From assembly GCA_016764435.1 (NCBI GenBank), contig JAESRX010000017.1, positions 1-51,106 of the forward strand: 51,106 nucleotides of DNA, given 5' to 3'. Below, piece by piece: positions 43,875 through 51,004 of the stretch. The notes beneath the pieces were generated by a model. That model saw only the letters and a list, made by a program, of their open reading frames with translations. It did not search any database and had not been told where the DNA came from. The stretch's first letter is position 1. Every line of letters begins with the position of its first letter. The DNA comes from Flavobacteriaceae bacterium. GTDB taxonomy: Bacteria > Bacteroidota > Bacteroidia > Flavobacteriales > Flavobacteriaceae. A program made the translations under genes and the position numbers.

Positions 43875-44645
43875 ATGAAAAGAAAATTGATATTAGGAAT
43901 CCTTTTGTTATGTATGAATATTGGGTGTTCAACGACCAATGAGGATGGTGAAAAGAACTATTTACGAGCCAAAGGGTTCCTTAATGGGGAGCCTGTAAAG
44001 GATTTGAAGAAAGCTTTTTACTATATGGAGAAAAGTGCCAGCGATGGATATGAAAAAGCTCAGTTTGAATTGGCGGTATTCTATTTTACTGGAATAGGGA
44101 TTCAGAAAGATGAAAAAAAAGGAGTTTATTGGATGGAAGAAAGTGCAAAGAAGGACAATGTCGAATCTCAATTTATAGTAGGAGGATGTTATCAAGACGG
44201 TACCGGAGTACTTAAGGATGAATACCAAGCTTTTTATTGGTTTGAAAAAAGTGCAAAGCAAGGAAAAATGGGAGCGGAATTCGTATTGGGAGTCTACTAT
44301 AATCAGGGAATTGGAACCTTGAAAAATAAAGAAAAAGGATTTTACTGGATGAAAAGAAGTGCTGTGCAAGGGGATGCTAGAGGGCAATACATGCTAGCTC
44401 AATATTTTTATTCAGGAAATGGAATAGCAATAAATAAAGAGCGTTCCTTATTTTGGTATCGGAAAAGTGCGCTTCAAGATTATGCAAAAGCACAATATTC
44501 TTTAGGCGTATTTTATATGGATGGAATAGGTGTAGAAGTGGACGTTAGTACGGGGGCTTACTGGATTGAAAAAGCATATAAAGGAGGGAATAAAGAAGCG
44601 GCAACTGTTTGGAGTCAATATGAACTATGGAAGTATTTGAAATAA
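43875..44645 (+). CDS. Sel1-repeat (SLR/TPR-like) lipoprotein
   Basis: A 256-residue lipoprotein (signal ending MNIGCSTT) made of about six Sel1-like repeats of 36 residues from about 38 to 250, each with the pattern A-x-x-x-L-G-x-x-Y-x-x-G-x-G-V and then W-x-x-K-S-A, e.g. GAEFVLGVYYNQGIGT and GQYMLAQYFYSGNGIA. Sel1 repeats mediate protein binding. It is 112 bases after the M48 gene and could be in the same transcript. The partner is unknown. Confidence 0.85.
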   Translation: MKRKLILGILLLCMNIGCSTTNEDGEKNYLRAKGFLNGEPVKDLKKAFYYMEKSASDGYEKAQFELAVFYFTGIGIQKDEKKGVYWMEESAKKDNVESQFIVGGCYQDGTGVLKDEYQAFYWFEKSAKQGKMGAEFVLGVYYNQGIGTLKNKEKGFYWMKRSAVQGDARGQYMLAQYFYSGNGIAINKERSLFWYRKSALQDYAKAQYSLGVFYMDGIGVEVDVSTGAYWIEKAYKGGNKEAATVWSQYELWKYLK

Positions 44646-44766
44646 GGATTGTTTCGCATCGCTAGGCCTTAATTAAAAGGTGTAGCTCCAGTATGAAATT
44701 GGTGATTAATACGGATCACTAGATGGAATTAACACCTCTTTTGAGCGTAGTACGATCAACTATATA

Positions 44767-45219
44767 TTGCATTTAATAGTGCATAAATTTAATAGAAATA
44801 ATTATAAAAAAAAGATACTTTATTATTTTACTGTAATCCTTCTTGTTACTAGTTGTGGTTTATCTAAGGAAGAACAAATTTCGCAACAAGATATCATTAA
44901 CTCATGTAAGGTAGTAAATGAAATGCTGCCATTTTCCATAGATGAATATACTATTGTTAAAAAAGTAGGATATGACATAGCTGAAAGGACGTATACTAAT
45001 TTTTATACCATTGATTGGTCATCCCTTTCAAAAAACGAATTAGAGGATATATTTGCAAGTATAAAATTAGAACAAATTGCTCATGCTAGAAACAGCGTAG
45101 ATACGAAACACTTTAAAATCTTACGTATAAAATTAAGGTATGAGTATAGGGATGATAAAAATAACTTGATACATGCTTTCGAGATTAGCCCCGAGGATTA
45201 TATAGATGAACCGACATAA
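44767..45219 (+). CDS. Lipoprotein of unknown function, start uncertain
   Basis: A protein of up to 150 residues with a lipoprotein signal (KKKILYYFTVILLVTSCGL) placed after about 13 residues. There is no ATG before the signal; the choices are TTG at 44767, GTG at 44779 or a non-standard codon, so the start codon may have been lost. The mature part is polar, with mixed helix and strand and no recognised motif. It is the last plus-strand gene before a stretch rich in remnants. Confidence 0.5.
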   Translation: MHLIVHKFNRNNYKKKILYYFTVILLVTSCGLSKEEQISQQDIINSCKVVNEMLPFSIDEYTIVKKVGYDIAERTYTNFYTIDWSSLSKNELEDIFASIKLEQIAHARNSVDTKHFKILRIKLRYEYRDDKNNLIHAFEISPEDYIDEPT

Positions 45220-45273
45220 TATGGACCTCTTTTAAATAGAGTATATCCTTGTAACATCGTTATTAAATAGTTA

Positions 45274-45440
45274 GTTGTGGGGATCATTGATTTGATCTAT
45301 AGAATTGCTAAAGAAACTGGATTAAGTAGACCGAGTTTGTACAAAGCATTATCAGATGGAGTAAAAACTCAATTCCCGACACTAATATATTGTTAAAAGC
45401 AATTGGAGAACAAATTCAAGTGAATCCAATTACTGCCTAA
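45274..45440 (+). pseudogene. Frameshifted HigA-type antidote remnant
   Basis: A plus-strand frame reads IYRIAKETGLSRPSLYKALS, the HTH of the addiction-module antidote/HI1420-like family. The frame is lost near 45370 and resumes with TNILLKAIGEQIQVNPITA to a TAA at 45438. The match to the family end (I-L-x-K-A-I/L-G) supports one broken antitoxin gene. No toxin gene is seen beside it. Confidence 0.55.
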
Positions 45441-45444
45441 ATAT

Positions 45445-45850
45445 ATAATTCCACCACCAACCAATCTTTCTCTAGCTCCAACAGCAACAACTCAAGCTTC
45501 AATTCCACCTCCTTGACCCTTAGTCGTATTCATACGATGTAAATATGAAGTACCTTCGAACAACTCCTCCTCAACATCCGAAACTTTACGGTTTTTAACT
45601 TGGCTGCGCTACCAATCGTTTGTCCATTGATTAAAAGCACCCAGCGGAGGAATGCACTAAATCTGAAATCCTATAATTCTATCTAGCGTATTGGCATAAA
45701 TCCAGTTAGAAGTGCGTCCTAAATACTTAGAGAAGATAATGCCTGTTTTGCATTTCGGGTGTTGGCTGGCTTTGGTTATTGTTTTCTGAATCTTTCTTCA
45801 AAGAAACTCCTGTAGCTTTCCCTAACGGGTACTTATATCATTTTAAAAGA
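45445..45850 (-). pseudogene. Decayed gene, left copy
   Basis: Read on the minus strand, coding-like blocks occur in successive frames: GKATGVSLKKDSENNN, KCKTGIIFSKYLGRTSN, IPPLGAFNQWTNDW, and VSDVEEELFEGTSYLHRMN ending GQGGGIEA. Frames change and stops intervene, so it is dead. Part of it matches the minus-strand fragment at 48394-48591, where the same K-C-K ... R-S-N block recurs. Identity unknown. Confidence 0.45.
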
Positions 45851-46145
45851 TGATTTCCTTAATTTAAAATAAGTTGTTACTATTATTTGGCATCAATGCT
45901 CATGAAACGCTTAAAATACACCTGTATTCTTGGGTGTCGCTCTGTAAGGTGTTATTTGGGAAGTGATTGTTACTAGCAGCATAAAATCCTTCCAATTGCT
46001 ATGTTCCTCGTTTCAAAATAGCAGTTTAAGAAATAGGCCTTTATAAAAGAGGTGTTCTTTTTTAGTTTTACATCAAAGACAATGAAAAGGAGGCACTCGA
46101 AAATCCAGTATTAAACAGAGTAGGGGAGAATTAAAAATAAACATT

Positions 46146-46715
46146 ATGCCAAATTTAGTAGCAGAATTAAACAGTTTGGACTTCAGTAATTATATTGGAG
46201 GTCCTATGCAAGCAGCGGTACAAGCACAACATGCAGCGGCCATGTCACAAGTACAATTTATTCAAGAAGTTGGTTTTGAACCAGGGGCAAGTTCCACGGA
46301 TCCCGCGGTGTTGCGTTATGTGGACTTTAAATATCAAAAATCAGTTCCCAATGCAGCAGGTACAGCCTTTATAGAGAAGACGATCGAAATTAAAGTGCCA
46401 TTTCTTACCATGTTAACGATTCCTTCATTGAGAATTGATGAAATGACCATTGATTTTAATGCCAAGTTAACTTCCAGTGAAACATCTAATGTATCCAGTG
46501 AATTTGCAGCAAGTGCCTCCTTAGGGATTGACTATAAAGTGGTTAATTTCAAAGCGAGTGCATCCTATAAAAGAACTTCATCTAGAGGAGTAAATGTGGA
46601 AAAAACATATAATTTAGGAGTTCATGTAAAAATAGTGAATGACGAATTACCAGAAGGTTTAGATAGAGTTTTAACCATGCTAGAGGATAGTATTGCAAGT
46701 ATTAATGCAGCTTAA
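46146..46715 (+). CDS. DUF2589 family protein
   Basis: A 189-residue protein with the DUF2589 pattern: an N-terminal helix GGPMQAAVQAQHAAAMSQVQ (about 18-37), then a long beta-rich part (YVDFKYQKSV, IEIKVPFLTMLTIPSLRIDE, VDFNAKL-type strands) and a C-terminal helix (LDRVLTMLEDSIASI). No function is known for the family. It heads a three-gene operon, 11 bases before the next gene. The N-terminus of the second protein resembles partner genes often seen with DUF2589, so the three products probably form one assembly; this is inferred. Confidence 0.85.
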   Translation: MPNLVAELNSLDFSNYIGGPMQAAVQAQHAAAMSQVQFIQEVGFEPGASSTDPAVLRYVDFKYQKSVPNAAGTAFIEKTIEIKVPFLTMLTIPSLRIDEMTIDFNAKLTSSETSNVSSEFAASASLGIDYKVVNFKASASYKRTSSRGVNVEKTYNLGVHVKIVNDELPEGLDRVLTMLEDSIASINAA

Positions 46716-46726
46716 TAAAATAGAAT

Positions 46727-47428
46727 ATGATAACGCTTAATGATTATTTAGGAACCTTAATATCAAGTGTCAATCAAGCGCGCGTGATGGCAGATATAGA
46801 GTCTGCCAGAATCGCAAAATTGTATGCACAAGATCCACTATTAAAACATTACTCGATTCCACGGTTTAGAGCACAGGATATTGAGCTTGATATCCCAATA
46901 GCGATAGACAGTTTTGAAAAATCTACCATTCGGGACTATCAACCCATAGATAACAAAAGTTTCAATTCGATTGGGTATAGTATTCTAAAGGATATTGCGG
47001 GTGTTGATTCCTTTTCTAGTGCTACTTCGAAAGTAGTAAAATCAAAGATTGCAGAGAGCACCAGAAACTTAGAACAGGACTTAAAAGCGTCTGTGCCTGA
47101 AAAAACGGCATTACATAGCTTTACTGTAGGGATGGAAGGGCTATTTAAGGAAGCTGTTGAAATGGATGCTATTAAAATCAAAGATATTGAAGTGAGCCAG
47201 AATTTATTGAGAAAGTCTTTAGAGGAAACGCTTTTTACAGGGATTAAATCCAAAGAAAGTAGTGAACAATTAGAACATGCAAATGTGATTGTTGAGGCCG
47301 CAAAATTACGTGAAATTCCAGCTGAAAATATCATCCGAATTAAAATGAAATTATATGAAGATGGGATGGAATGGATTACTTCTAAAAATAGTAATGGAGA
47401 AATAGAATCTCGACTTTTACCTGAATAA
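46727..47428 (+). CDS. DUF2589-associated protein, second gene
   Basis: A 233-residue protein. The N-terminal helix (SSVNQARVMADIESARIAKL) is followed by KHYSIPRFRAQDIELDIPIA, a strand region like that of DUF2589 partners. The rest is largely helical, with ELE-type charged stretches and no signal, membrane segment or catalytic motif. It is 11 bases after the DUF2589 gene and 2 bases before the third gene. The C-terminal strands (IIRIKMKLYEDGMEWIT) could pack against a partner. I do not recognise a named family. Confidence 0.7.
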   Translation: MITLNDYLGTLISSVNQARVMADIESARIAKLYAQDPLLKHYSIPRFRAQDIELDIPIAIDSFEKSTIRDYQPIDNKSFNSIGYSILKDIAGVDSFSSATSKVVKSKIAESTRNLEQDLKASVPEKTALHSFTVGMEGLFKEAVEMDAIKIKDIEVSQNLLRKSLEETLFTGIKSKESSEQLEHANVIVEAAKLREIPAENIIRIKMKLYEDGMEWITSKNSNGEIESRLLPE

Positions 47429-47430
47429 TC

Positions 47431-47976
47431 ATGAAAAAATCTGTCATAGAACCGGCGAACGAACTTAGCGAGAAATTATTTGAAATTCCTGAAATAGTGA
47501 CTGCTTTTGCAAATAAAGAAACGGAAATTTTTAATAAATGGATCACTTGGTTGCAAGACTTAGAGGCTGTATTTAAAAAATATAATTTTACAGAATGTGC
47601 TGAAATCGCAGGATATAGAGCTGCTGTACTCGCAAGTAGTCAATCGTTTGATGTAAAAAGGGTGAAAAAAAGGAAATTGAGGGAGCAAGTTGCTTTGGAG
47701 AGTGTGCAACCTGTACAACAAATACTGAGTGACAGAAGTAATCTACTTCTTGATAAAATAGAACAAGTACGTACTTTAGTGAAACAAATTTTGATTCCAG
47801 CGAAAGATGCGGGTATGATAAAATATGACTCAAAAATGGATGATACATTATTTATGGAAAATTTATTGATACAATTTAAGGCGCATGAAAAAGTGAGACC
47901 TAGTATAAATAATGCCATTGCTTTGCTTGGTAAATACGATGTGATAAGAATCCTTACGGAAGAAATAGAGTATTAA
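47431..47976 (+). CDS. DUF2589-associated helical protein, third gene
   Basis: A 181-residue protein that appears all-helical, with a basic stretch FDVKRVKKRKLREQVALE near 74-91 and no signal or membrane segment. Unknown family. Its start is 2 bases after the preceding stop, so it belongs to the same transcript. The helical character suggests a regulatory or coiled-coil partner of the two strand-rich proteins. A terminator follows at 48119. Confidence 0.65.
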   Translation: MKKSVIEPANELSEKLFEIPEIVTAFANKETEIFNKWITWLQDLEAVFKKYNFTECAEIAGYRAAVLASSQSFDVKRVKKRKLREQVALESVQPVQQILSDRSNLLLDKIEQVRTLVKQILIPAKDAGMIKYDSKMDDTLFMENLLIQFKAHEKVRPSINNAIALLGKYDVIRILTEEIEY

Positions 47977-48118
47977 AGGAAGGCTTCTGATTTAAGTAGT
48001 TTGTTTTTTTCTTCCTAATATCCGCTTGATTTTATGCTTAAATGCAACATGTAAAAGGAAGTGGTGTAGTCAAAAAAATAAAGGGACAATAGTCCCGCTT
48101 CCGTAAGTACAATAAACA

Positions 48119-48153
48119 AAAACCAAAATGGCGGATCGTCATTTTGGCTTTTT
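48119..48153 (+). terminator. Terminator after the DUF2589 operon
   Basis: Arms CCAAAATG (48123-48130) and CATTTTGG (48140-48147), flanked by an A run and a T run, 143 bases after the last gene of the operon. Confidence 0.65.
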
Positions 48154-48393
48154 AATTTATAGAGAATATTCGTTTAAGGCATCTATAAACACAGTTCTTT
48201 AAATTCTAATTGGAATAATTTCCAGCGCTTTCACGATGGTATGTTCCTGCCCTGTATTATAATTGTTACTGAAATAATGTCAATTTTTTGAGTGTTATTG
48301 TGGATGTGGAGGTGTTGTGCTGCATTGACATACTCAACTGTATAAAACCCAATCTTAACTTCTGTAATTCAAAAATAAAATGCAATCAAAATC

Positions 48394-48591
48394 CTACCTA
48401 CGATAGCGCATAACCCCGTTAGAAGAGCGCCATAAATTCCACAGGAAGATAAAAACCATTTTACATTTCAGATTTTCATTGGCTATTTCTTCTGTATCTC
48501 TTTCTTCAAATAAAACGACAGAAGCTTCCGAAACCTTTCCTTTACACGTATTAAAACGTCGAAAACTCAATATAAAAGATTTTGTAAACAT
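48394..48591 (-). pseudogene. Decayed gene, right copy
   Basis: A 65-codon minus-strand frame (FRRFNTCKGKVSEASVVLFE through KCKMVFIFLWNLWRSSN) that matches the left copy at 45445-45850: K-C-K-x3-I-F-x3-L-x-R-(S/T)-S-N is shared. The DNA also keeps TAGCGCAT, GTTAGAAG, CATTTC and TCTTTCTTCAAA. It lacks a normal end. The two copies, in the same orientation, flank the DUF2589 operon. Confidence 0.4.
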
Positions 48592-48652
48592 TTTAAAATC
48601 ACTAAATACGCCATGATTACCCAGTAAAAACCACCTTCCTCTCTACTCTTAA

Positions 48653-48880
48653 AAAAGCACGTTTATCATAAGAACAGTTACTCCTGTGGAGGTTTTAAAT
48701 ATAAAAGATTAATGCTTGGGATTTTTACATAAATTAATTAAATTGTTAGTATGCAAAAAGGAGGTGTTTTGTATATTTGAACGAAGCTGTATACCGTATA
48801 TAGTGAGTTTTAAAATAAATGGATAAACACGGGGCTGTATTGTAGCTGTAACGGAAATAACGTCAACTTTAAGATTGTTG
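48653..48880 (+). repeat. Leader/promoter repeat, copy C
   Basis: Contains ACGTTTATCATAAGAACAG, TGTGGAG, TTGTTAGTA (48743) and the -7 box TATATTTG at 48772-48779, then GCTGTAT, TATAGTGAG and CTGTATTGTAGCTGTAACGG. It matches copy A in its first half and copy B in its second half. The last part recurs at about 48258-48290 without a gene. The ATG of the lipoprotein gene is at 48920, giving a leader of about 135 bases. Confidence 0.55.
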
Positions 48881-48919
48881 TTTTGGAGAAAGAGTTGTTC
48901 GTATTAATAAAAAGAAAAA

Positions 48920-49663
48920 ATGAGAATAAATTTAACTGCTGTAATCTATATCGTTCTATTATTTGTAAGTTGTGATAATGTAGGATCTTACGATAACTCA
49001 CCATCTAAGACAGGTTGTTTATATGATGTTGTCTCAATTCCAATGCCTAATTACGATGATGTTGAAAAAGGGGATACTCATATAGAAAAATCAGTTTTCT
49101 TGGGTTGGTCACCAAGTGGTAAATTTGTGTGCTATATGAAAGAAAAGTCAGGACTTGGTATGGCAGAAGGATATACTGTTCATTTAATATTACAGAATAC
49201 GTATAATGACAATTATCAAATTTTAAAAGAATTTTATTCTGATTATGAAACCCCTGAATCATTGCAATTTAATGACCTGTTTGATTTATTTAACAAAAAT
49301 AAGGAAGAAATAGTATCTATTATTTCCAAATCAGAAATTGCCCCATCTATAAATACATTCAACAACTCAAATTCAATAATGACTAACAATGAATCCATCA
49401 TAAATATTAATATAAGTAAGAATAAAACTGGAGTCGTTTCAGAATTTAGCTTTAAGGTTACTGCTCTAAATAATCATTCTAAATGGACAATTGCTAGCTA
49501 TAAGTCAGATAACGATTCTTTTGGAGCTACGGATATTAAATATTTAGGTTTTTTCACAAATTGTAATAAAAAAAATGCTCTTGTGATAGCATATGTTAAA
49601 TCTAGGGAGATAGAAGGAGCTGTTCTGTATAGTCCAATCTATGTTGGTTGCAGTCTTCAATAA
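48920..49663 (+). CDS. Lipoprotein of unknown function
   Basis: A 247-residue lipoprotein (signal ending LLFVSCDN) with a mostly beta mature part, a helical stretch near 100-120 (LQFNDLFDLFNKNKEEIVSI) and two Cys near the C-terminus (FFTNCNKK, VGCSLQ). No family recognised. It is the cargo gene behind leader copy C. Confidence 0.65.
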   Translation: MRINLTAVIYIVLLFVSCDNVGSYDNSPSKTGCLYDVVSIPMPNYDDVEKGDTHIEKSVFLGWSPSGKFVCYMKEKSGLGMAEGYTVHLILQNTYNDNYQILKEFYSDYETPESLQFNDLFDLFNKNKEEIVSIISKSEIAPSINTFNNSNSIMTNNESIININISKNKTGVVSEFSFKVTALNNHSKWTIASYKSDNDSFGATDIKYLGFFTNCNKKNALVIAYVKSREIEGAVLYSPIYVGCSLQ

Positions 49664-49725
49664 CTATTGCCAACAGGTGTTATCCATTAGCAAACAGCGG
49701 ATAAATAATAATCGAAGCATTAAGG

Positions 49726-49751
49726 AATAGTAAACAGATTTGTTTACTATT
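49726..49751. promoter_or_regulatory. Operator palindrome overlapping the antitoxin promoter
   Basis: AATAGTAAACA-GATT-TGTTTACTATT is a perfect 11-base inverted repeat. It covers the -33 element TTTG at 49739-49742, so an HTH protein bound here would block transcription, as in antitoxin autoregulation. Confidence 0.65.
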
Positions 49752-49769
49752 CGTTAATTTGTACCTTTG
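49739..49769 (+). promoter_or_regulatory. Promoter of the HigA-like gene
   Basis: TTTG at 49739-49742, a 19-base spacer and TACCTTTG at 49762-49769: a full match to the Bacteroidota -33/-7 consensus, 16 bases before the ATG at 49786. Confidence 0.65.
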
Positions 49770-49785
49770 AATATAAATCGTAATT

Positions 49786-50120
49786 ATGTTACCACAATTA
49801 ACAAAAATAAAAGGAGTTCATCCAGGTGCTATTTTAAGAAGAGAATTAAAAACTTAAAAAGTAATGATTTGGCTATTTATATTGACGAACATAAACAACC
49901 TATTAGTGCCATACTTAATAAAAGAAGAAGCATTAATCCTAAACTCTCCATAAAACTATCGAAACATTTTAATGTAGATAATGATTATTTCATGCTATTA
50001 CAATCGAGCTATGATGTAAAAGTAGCCGCTGAATTAGAGAACAATATTACACCTGATATTAATACTATTAGAAGAGTTGTTTTTTGGGATACAACTTTTG
50101 ATAAAATTGATTGGATGTGA
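49786..50120 (+). pseudogene. Frameshifted, truncated HigA-type antitoxin (DUF6922-like C-terminus)
   Basis: The first frame reads MLPQLTKIKGVHPGAILRRE and then stops at 49855. The second frame takes over with SNDLAIYIDEHKQPISAIL, NPKLSIKLSKHFNVDNDYFM and RRVVFWDTTFDKIDWM to a stop at 50118. Together these are a HigA-like HTH of the type that carries a C-terminal domain starting F-W-D-x-x-F-x-K-I-D-W, often found with AbiEii-type toxins. The C-terminus is cut where the IS3-like element begins (50116). No toxin gene follows in the window. Promoter and operator are intact. Confidence 0.65.
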
Positions 50121-50140
50121 CGTCCTAGATAATCGATACA
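50116..50140. repeat. IS3-like left terminal repeat
   Basis: Left terminal inverted repeat, ending AATCGATACA, matching the right end AATAGCGATACA read inward. It cuts the antitoxin-like gene. Confidence 0.6.
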
Positions 50141-50168
50141 GATTATTAGATGTTAAAATTAATAATTT

Positions 50169-50200
50169 AAAGCTAAACGATGGTACCATCGTTTAGCTTT
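50169..50200. terminator. Palindromic terminator at the end of IS3 orfB
   Basis: A perfect 32-base palindrome (arm AAAGCTAAACGATGGT) followed on the plus strand by a T run; the last codons of orfB lie within it. It can protect the element from outside transcription as well as end its own. Confidence 0.8.
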
Positions 50201-50514
50201 TTTGATTTGTACTGTTTTCTCTTTAGCTTTTTCTTTCTATGTATTTGTATTGGTGTAAGCATGTAATTGGATAAATGCGGTCTTTTTCTGTTGTATGTTT
50301 CGATGGCGTCCTTTACAAGTTTACTCTTAATTTCTATGTTGGTATTGTATTTTGCAATGTCAAATTCTTGTTTTACTATATGGTAAAGCTTTCTTGTTCC
50401 AAGCTTAGGCATAATTATACGCACCTCTCTTATTATAGCTATAACTTTTTGAGAAATAAGCTGTTTTTGTTGCCTTGATTTTATATACCTGTCTATTAAC
50501 CCCGAATAATTCAC
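50173..50514 (-). pseudogene. IS3-family transposase OrfB, internal deletion
   Basis: A 113-codon remnant. The N-terminal part has the helical region IKSRQQKQLISQKVIAIIRE and MPKLGTRKLYHIVKQEF; it then jumps to the extreme C-terminus DAIETYNRKRPHLSNYMLTP. The integrase core with the DDE residues (about 170 residues) is missing. In intact relatives a K-x-E-F block also lies just before the C-terminal part, so deletion between short repeats is likely. A frame change near 50490 separates it from the usual N-terminal codons. Confidence 0.75.
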
Positions 50515-50523
50515 AGGTAGAAA

Positions 50524-50961
50524 CTAGTGTTTCTTTGTGTTCTTCTTTGTAGTTTTCGATAACTCGGGTTTGTAGTTTTTTCTGATTGAAATATCATATT
50601 CTTTTTCTGCCATGTTTACTAACATGTCAAAGATTATAACCTTCTTATCCGCTCGTTCTGCAAGGTGTTCGGCTCTTTCCTTTTGCTTTTCTAAAAGTTT
50701 AACCTTTTGTTCGAGTTCTATTATACGCTGTTCTGGTGTTATTTTTTTCATCTCCTGAGGCTCTCTATATTCCCAGTCAAATTTACCATATTTTTTTAAC
50801 CAAGTACTTATTGTTGAATCTCCTTGGATACCGTATTTTGCTTTTTCTTGGCTTTTTGTAAGATAACCACATTCTATTTCTTCAATTAATTGAAGCTTAA
50901 AAGAAAGGGAATAATCTTTTTGAGTACGCTTCACATACCCATTGTTCTCTGGTTTTTTCAT
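50524..50961 (-). CDS. IS3-family OrfA (helix-turn-helix transposase subunit)
   Basis: A 145-residue OrfA with an HTH (LSFKLQLIEEIECGYLTKSQ ... STISTWLKKYGKFDWEY, about 18-65) and a leucine-zipper-like helix (IIELEQKVKLLEKQKERAEHL, about 80-100). OrfA binds the IS ends. It is intact in length and lies beside the right terminal repeat, as usual. With OrfB broken it may still bind DNA or inhibit related elements. Confidence 0.82.
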   Translation of the reverse strand: MKKPENNGYVKRTQKDYSLSFKLQLIEEIECGYLTKSQEKAKYGIQGDSTISTWLKKYGKFDWEYREPQEMKKITPEQRIIELEQKVKLLEKQKERAEHLAERADKKVIIFDMLVNMAEKEYDISIRKNYKPELSKTTKKNTKKH

Positions 50962-50977
50962 TACACTGATGTTTTAG

Positions 50978-51002
50978 TGTATCGCTATTTCAGGACGGGA
51001 CA
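50978..51002. repeat. IS3-like right terminal repeat
   Basis: Right terminal inverted repeat of the element, TGTATCGCTATTTCAGGACG onward on the plus strand. Confidence 0.6.
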
Positions 51003-51004
51003 AT

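Larger units (their letters stand above)
45220..46145. other. Long stretch with pseudogenes before the DUF2589 operon
   Basis: About 925 bases without an intact gene. The left part is a HigA-like remnant (45274-45440, plus strand) and the middle a decayed minus-strand gene (about 45445-45850). The last 290 bases, up to the DUF2589 gene, should hold its promoter, but no TAnnTTTG element was identified. Confidence 0.45.
47977..48919. other. Long stretch with terminator, decayed gene and leader repeat
   Basis: About 940 bases. Contents in order: a terminator (48119-48153), a partial leader-repeat copy with no gene after it (about 48250-48330), the right decayed minus-strand gene (48394-48591), and leader copy C (48653-48880) directly before the next lipoprotein gene. 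Confidence 0.45.
50116..51002 (-). mobile_element. IS3-family element, internally deleted
   Basis: 887 bases bounded by imperfect 25-base terminal repeats: left TGTGACGTCCTAGAT... from 50116 and right (read inward) TGTCCCGTCCTGAAA... to 51002, with 18 of 25 matches by eye. Inside are orfA (50524-50961) and the remains of orfB (50173-50514), which lacks the DDE core. Full elements of this family are about 1.2-1.5 kb. No target-site duplication is evident. It can be mobilised only if a transposase is supplied from elsewhere. Confidence 0.75.

Noticed and set aside
43962..44387. 141-codon minus-strand frame opposite the Sel1-repeat gene
   Set aside because: Its repeats are the complement of the Sel1 repeats, so it is a shadow.
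47588..47918. Minus-strand frames across the third DUF2589-operon gene
   Set aside because: The plus-strand gene fits operon spacing and composition; the antisense frames do not resemble proteins.
41655..49690. GCCAACA-containing sequence after the hydrolase gene (about 41672, inverted) and after the lipoprotein gene (about 49670) as possible cassette recombination sites
   Set aside because: Only about eight bases match and orientation differs; too little to claim an attachment or attC site.
36923..50116. CRISPR array in the accessory island
   Set aside because: The repeats seen are few, diverged and kilobases apart, with no regular short spacers and no cas genes.
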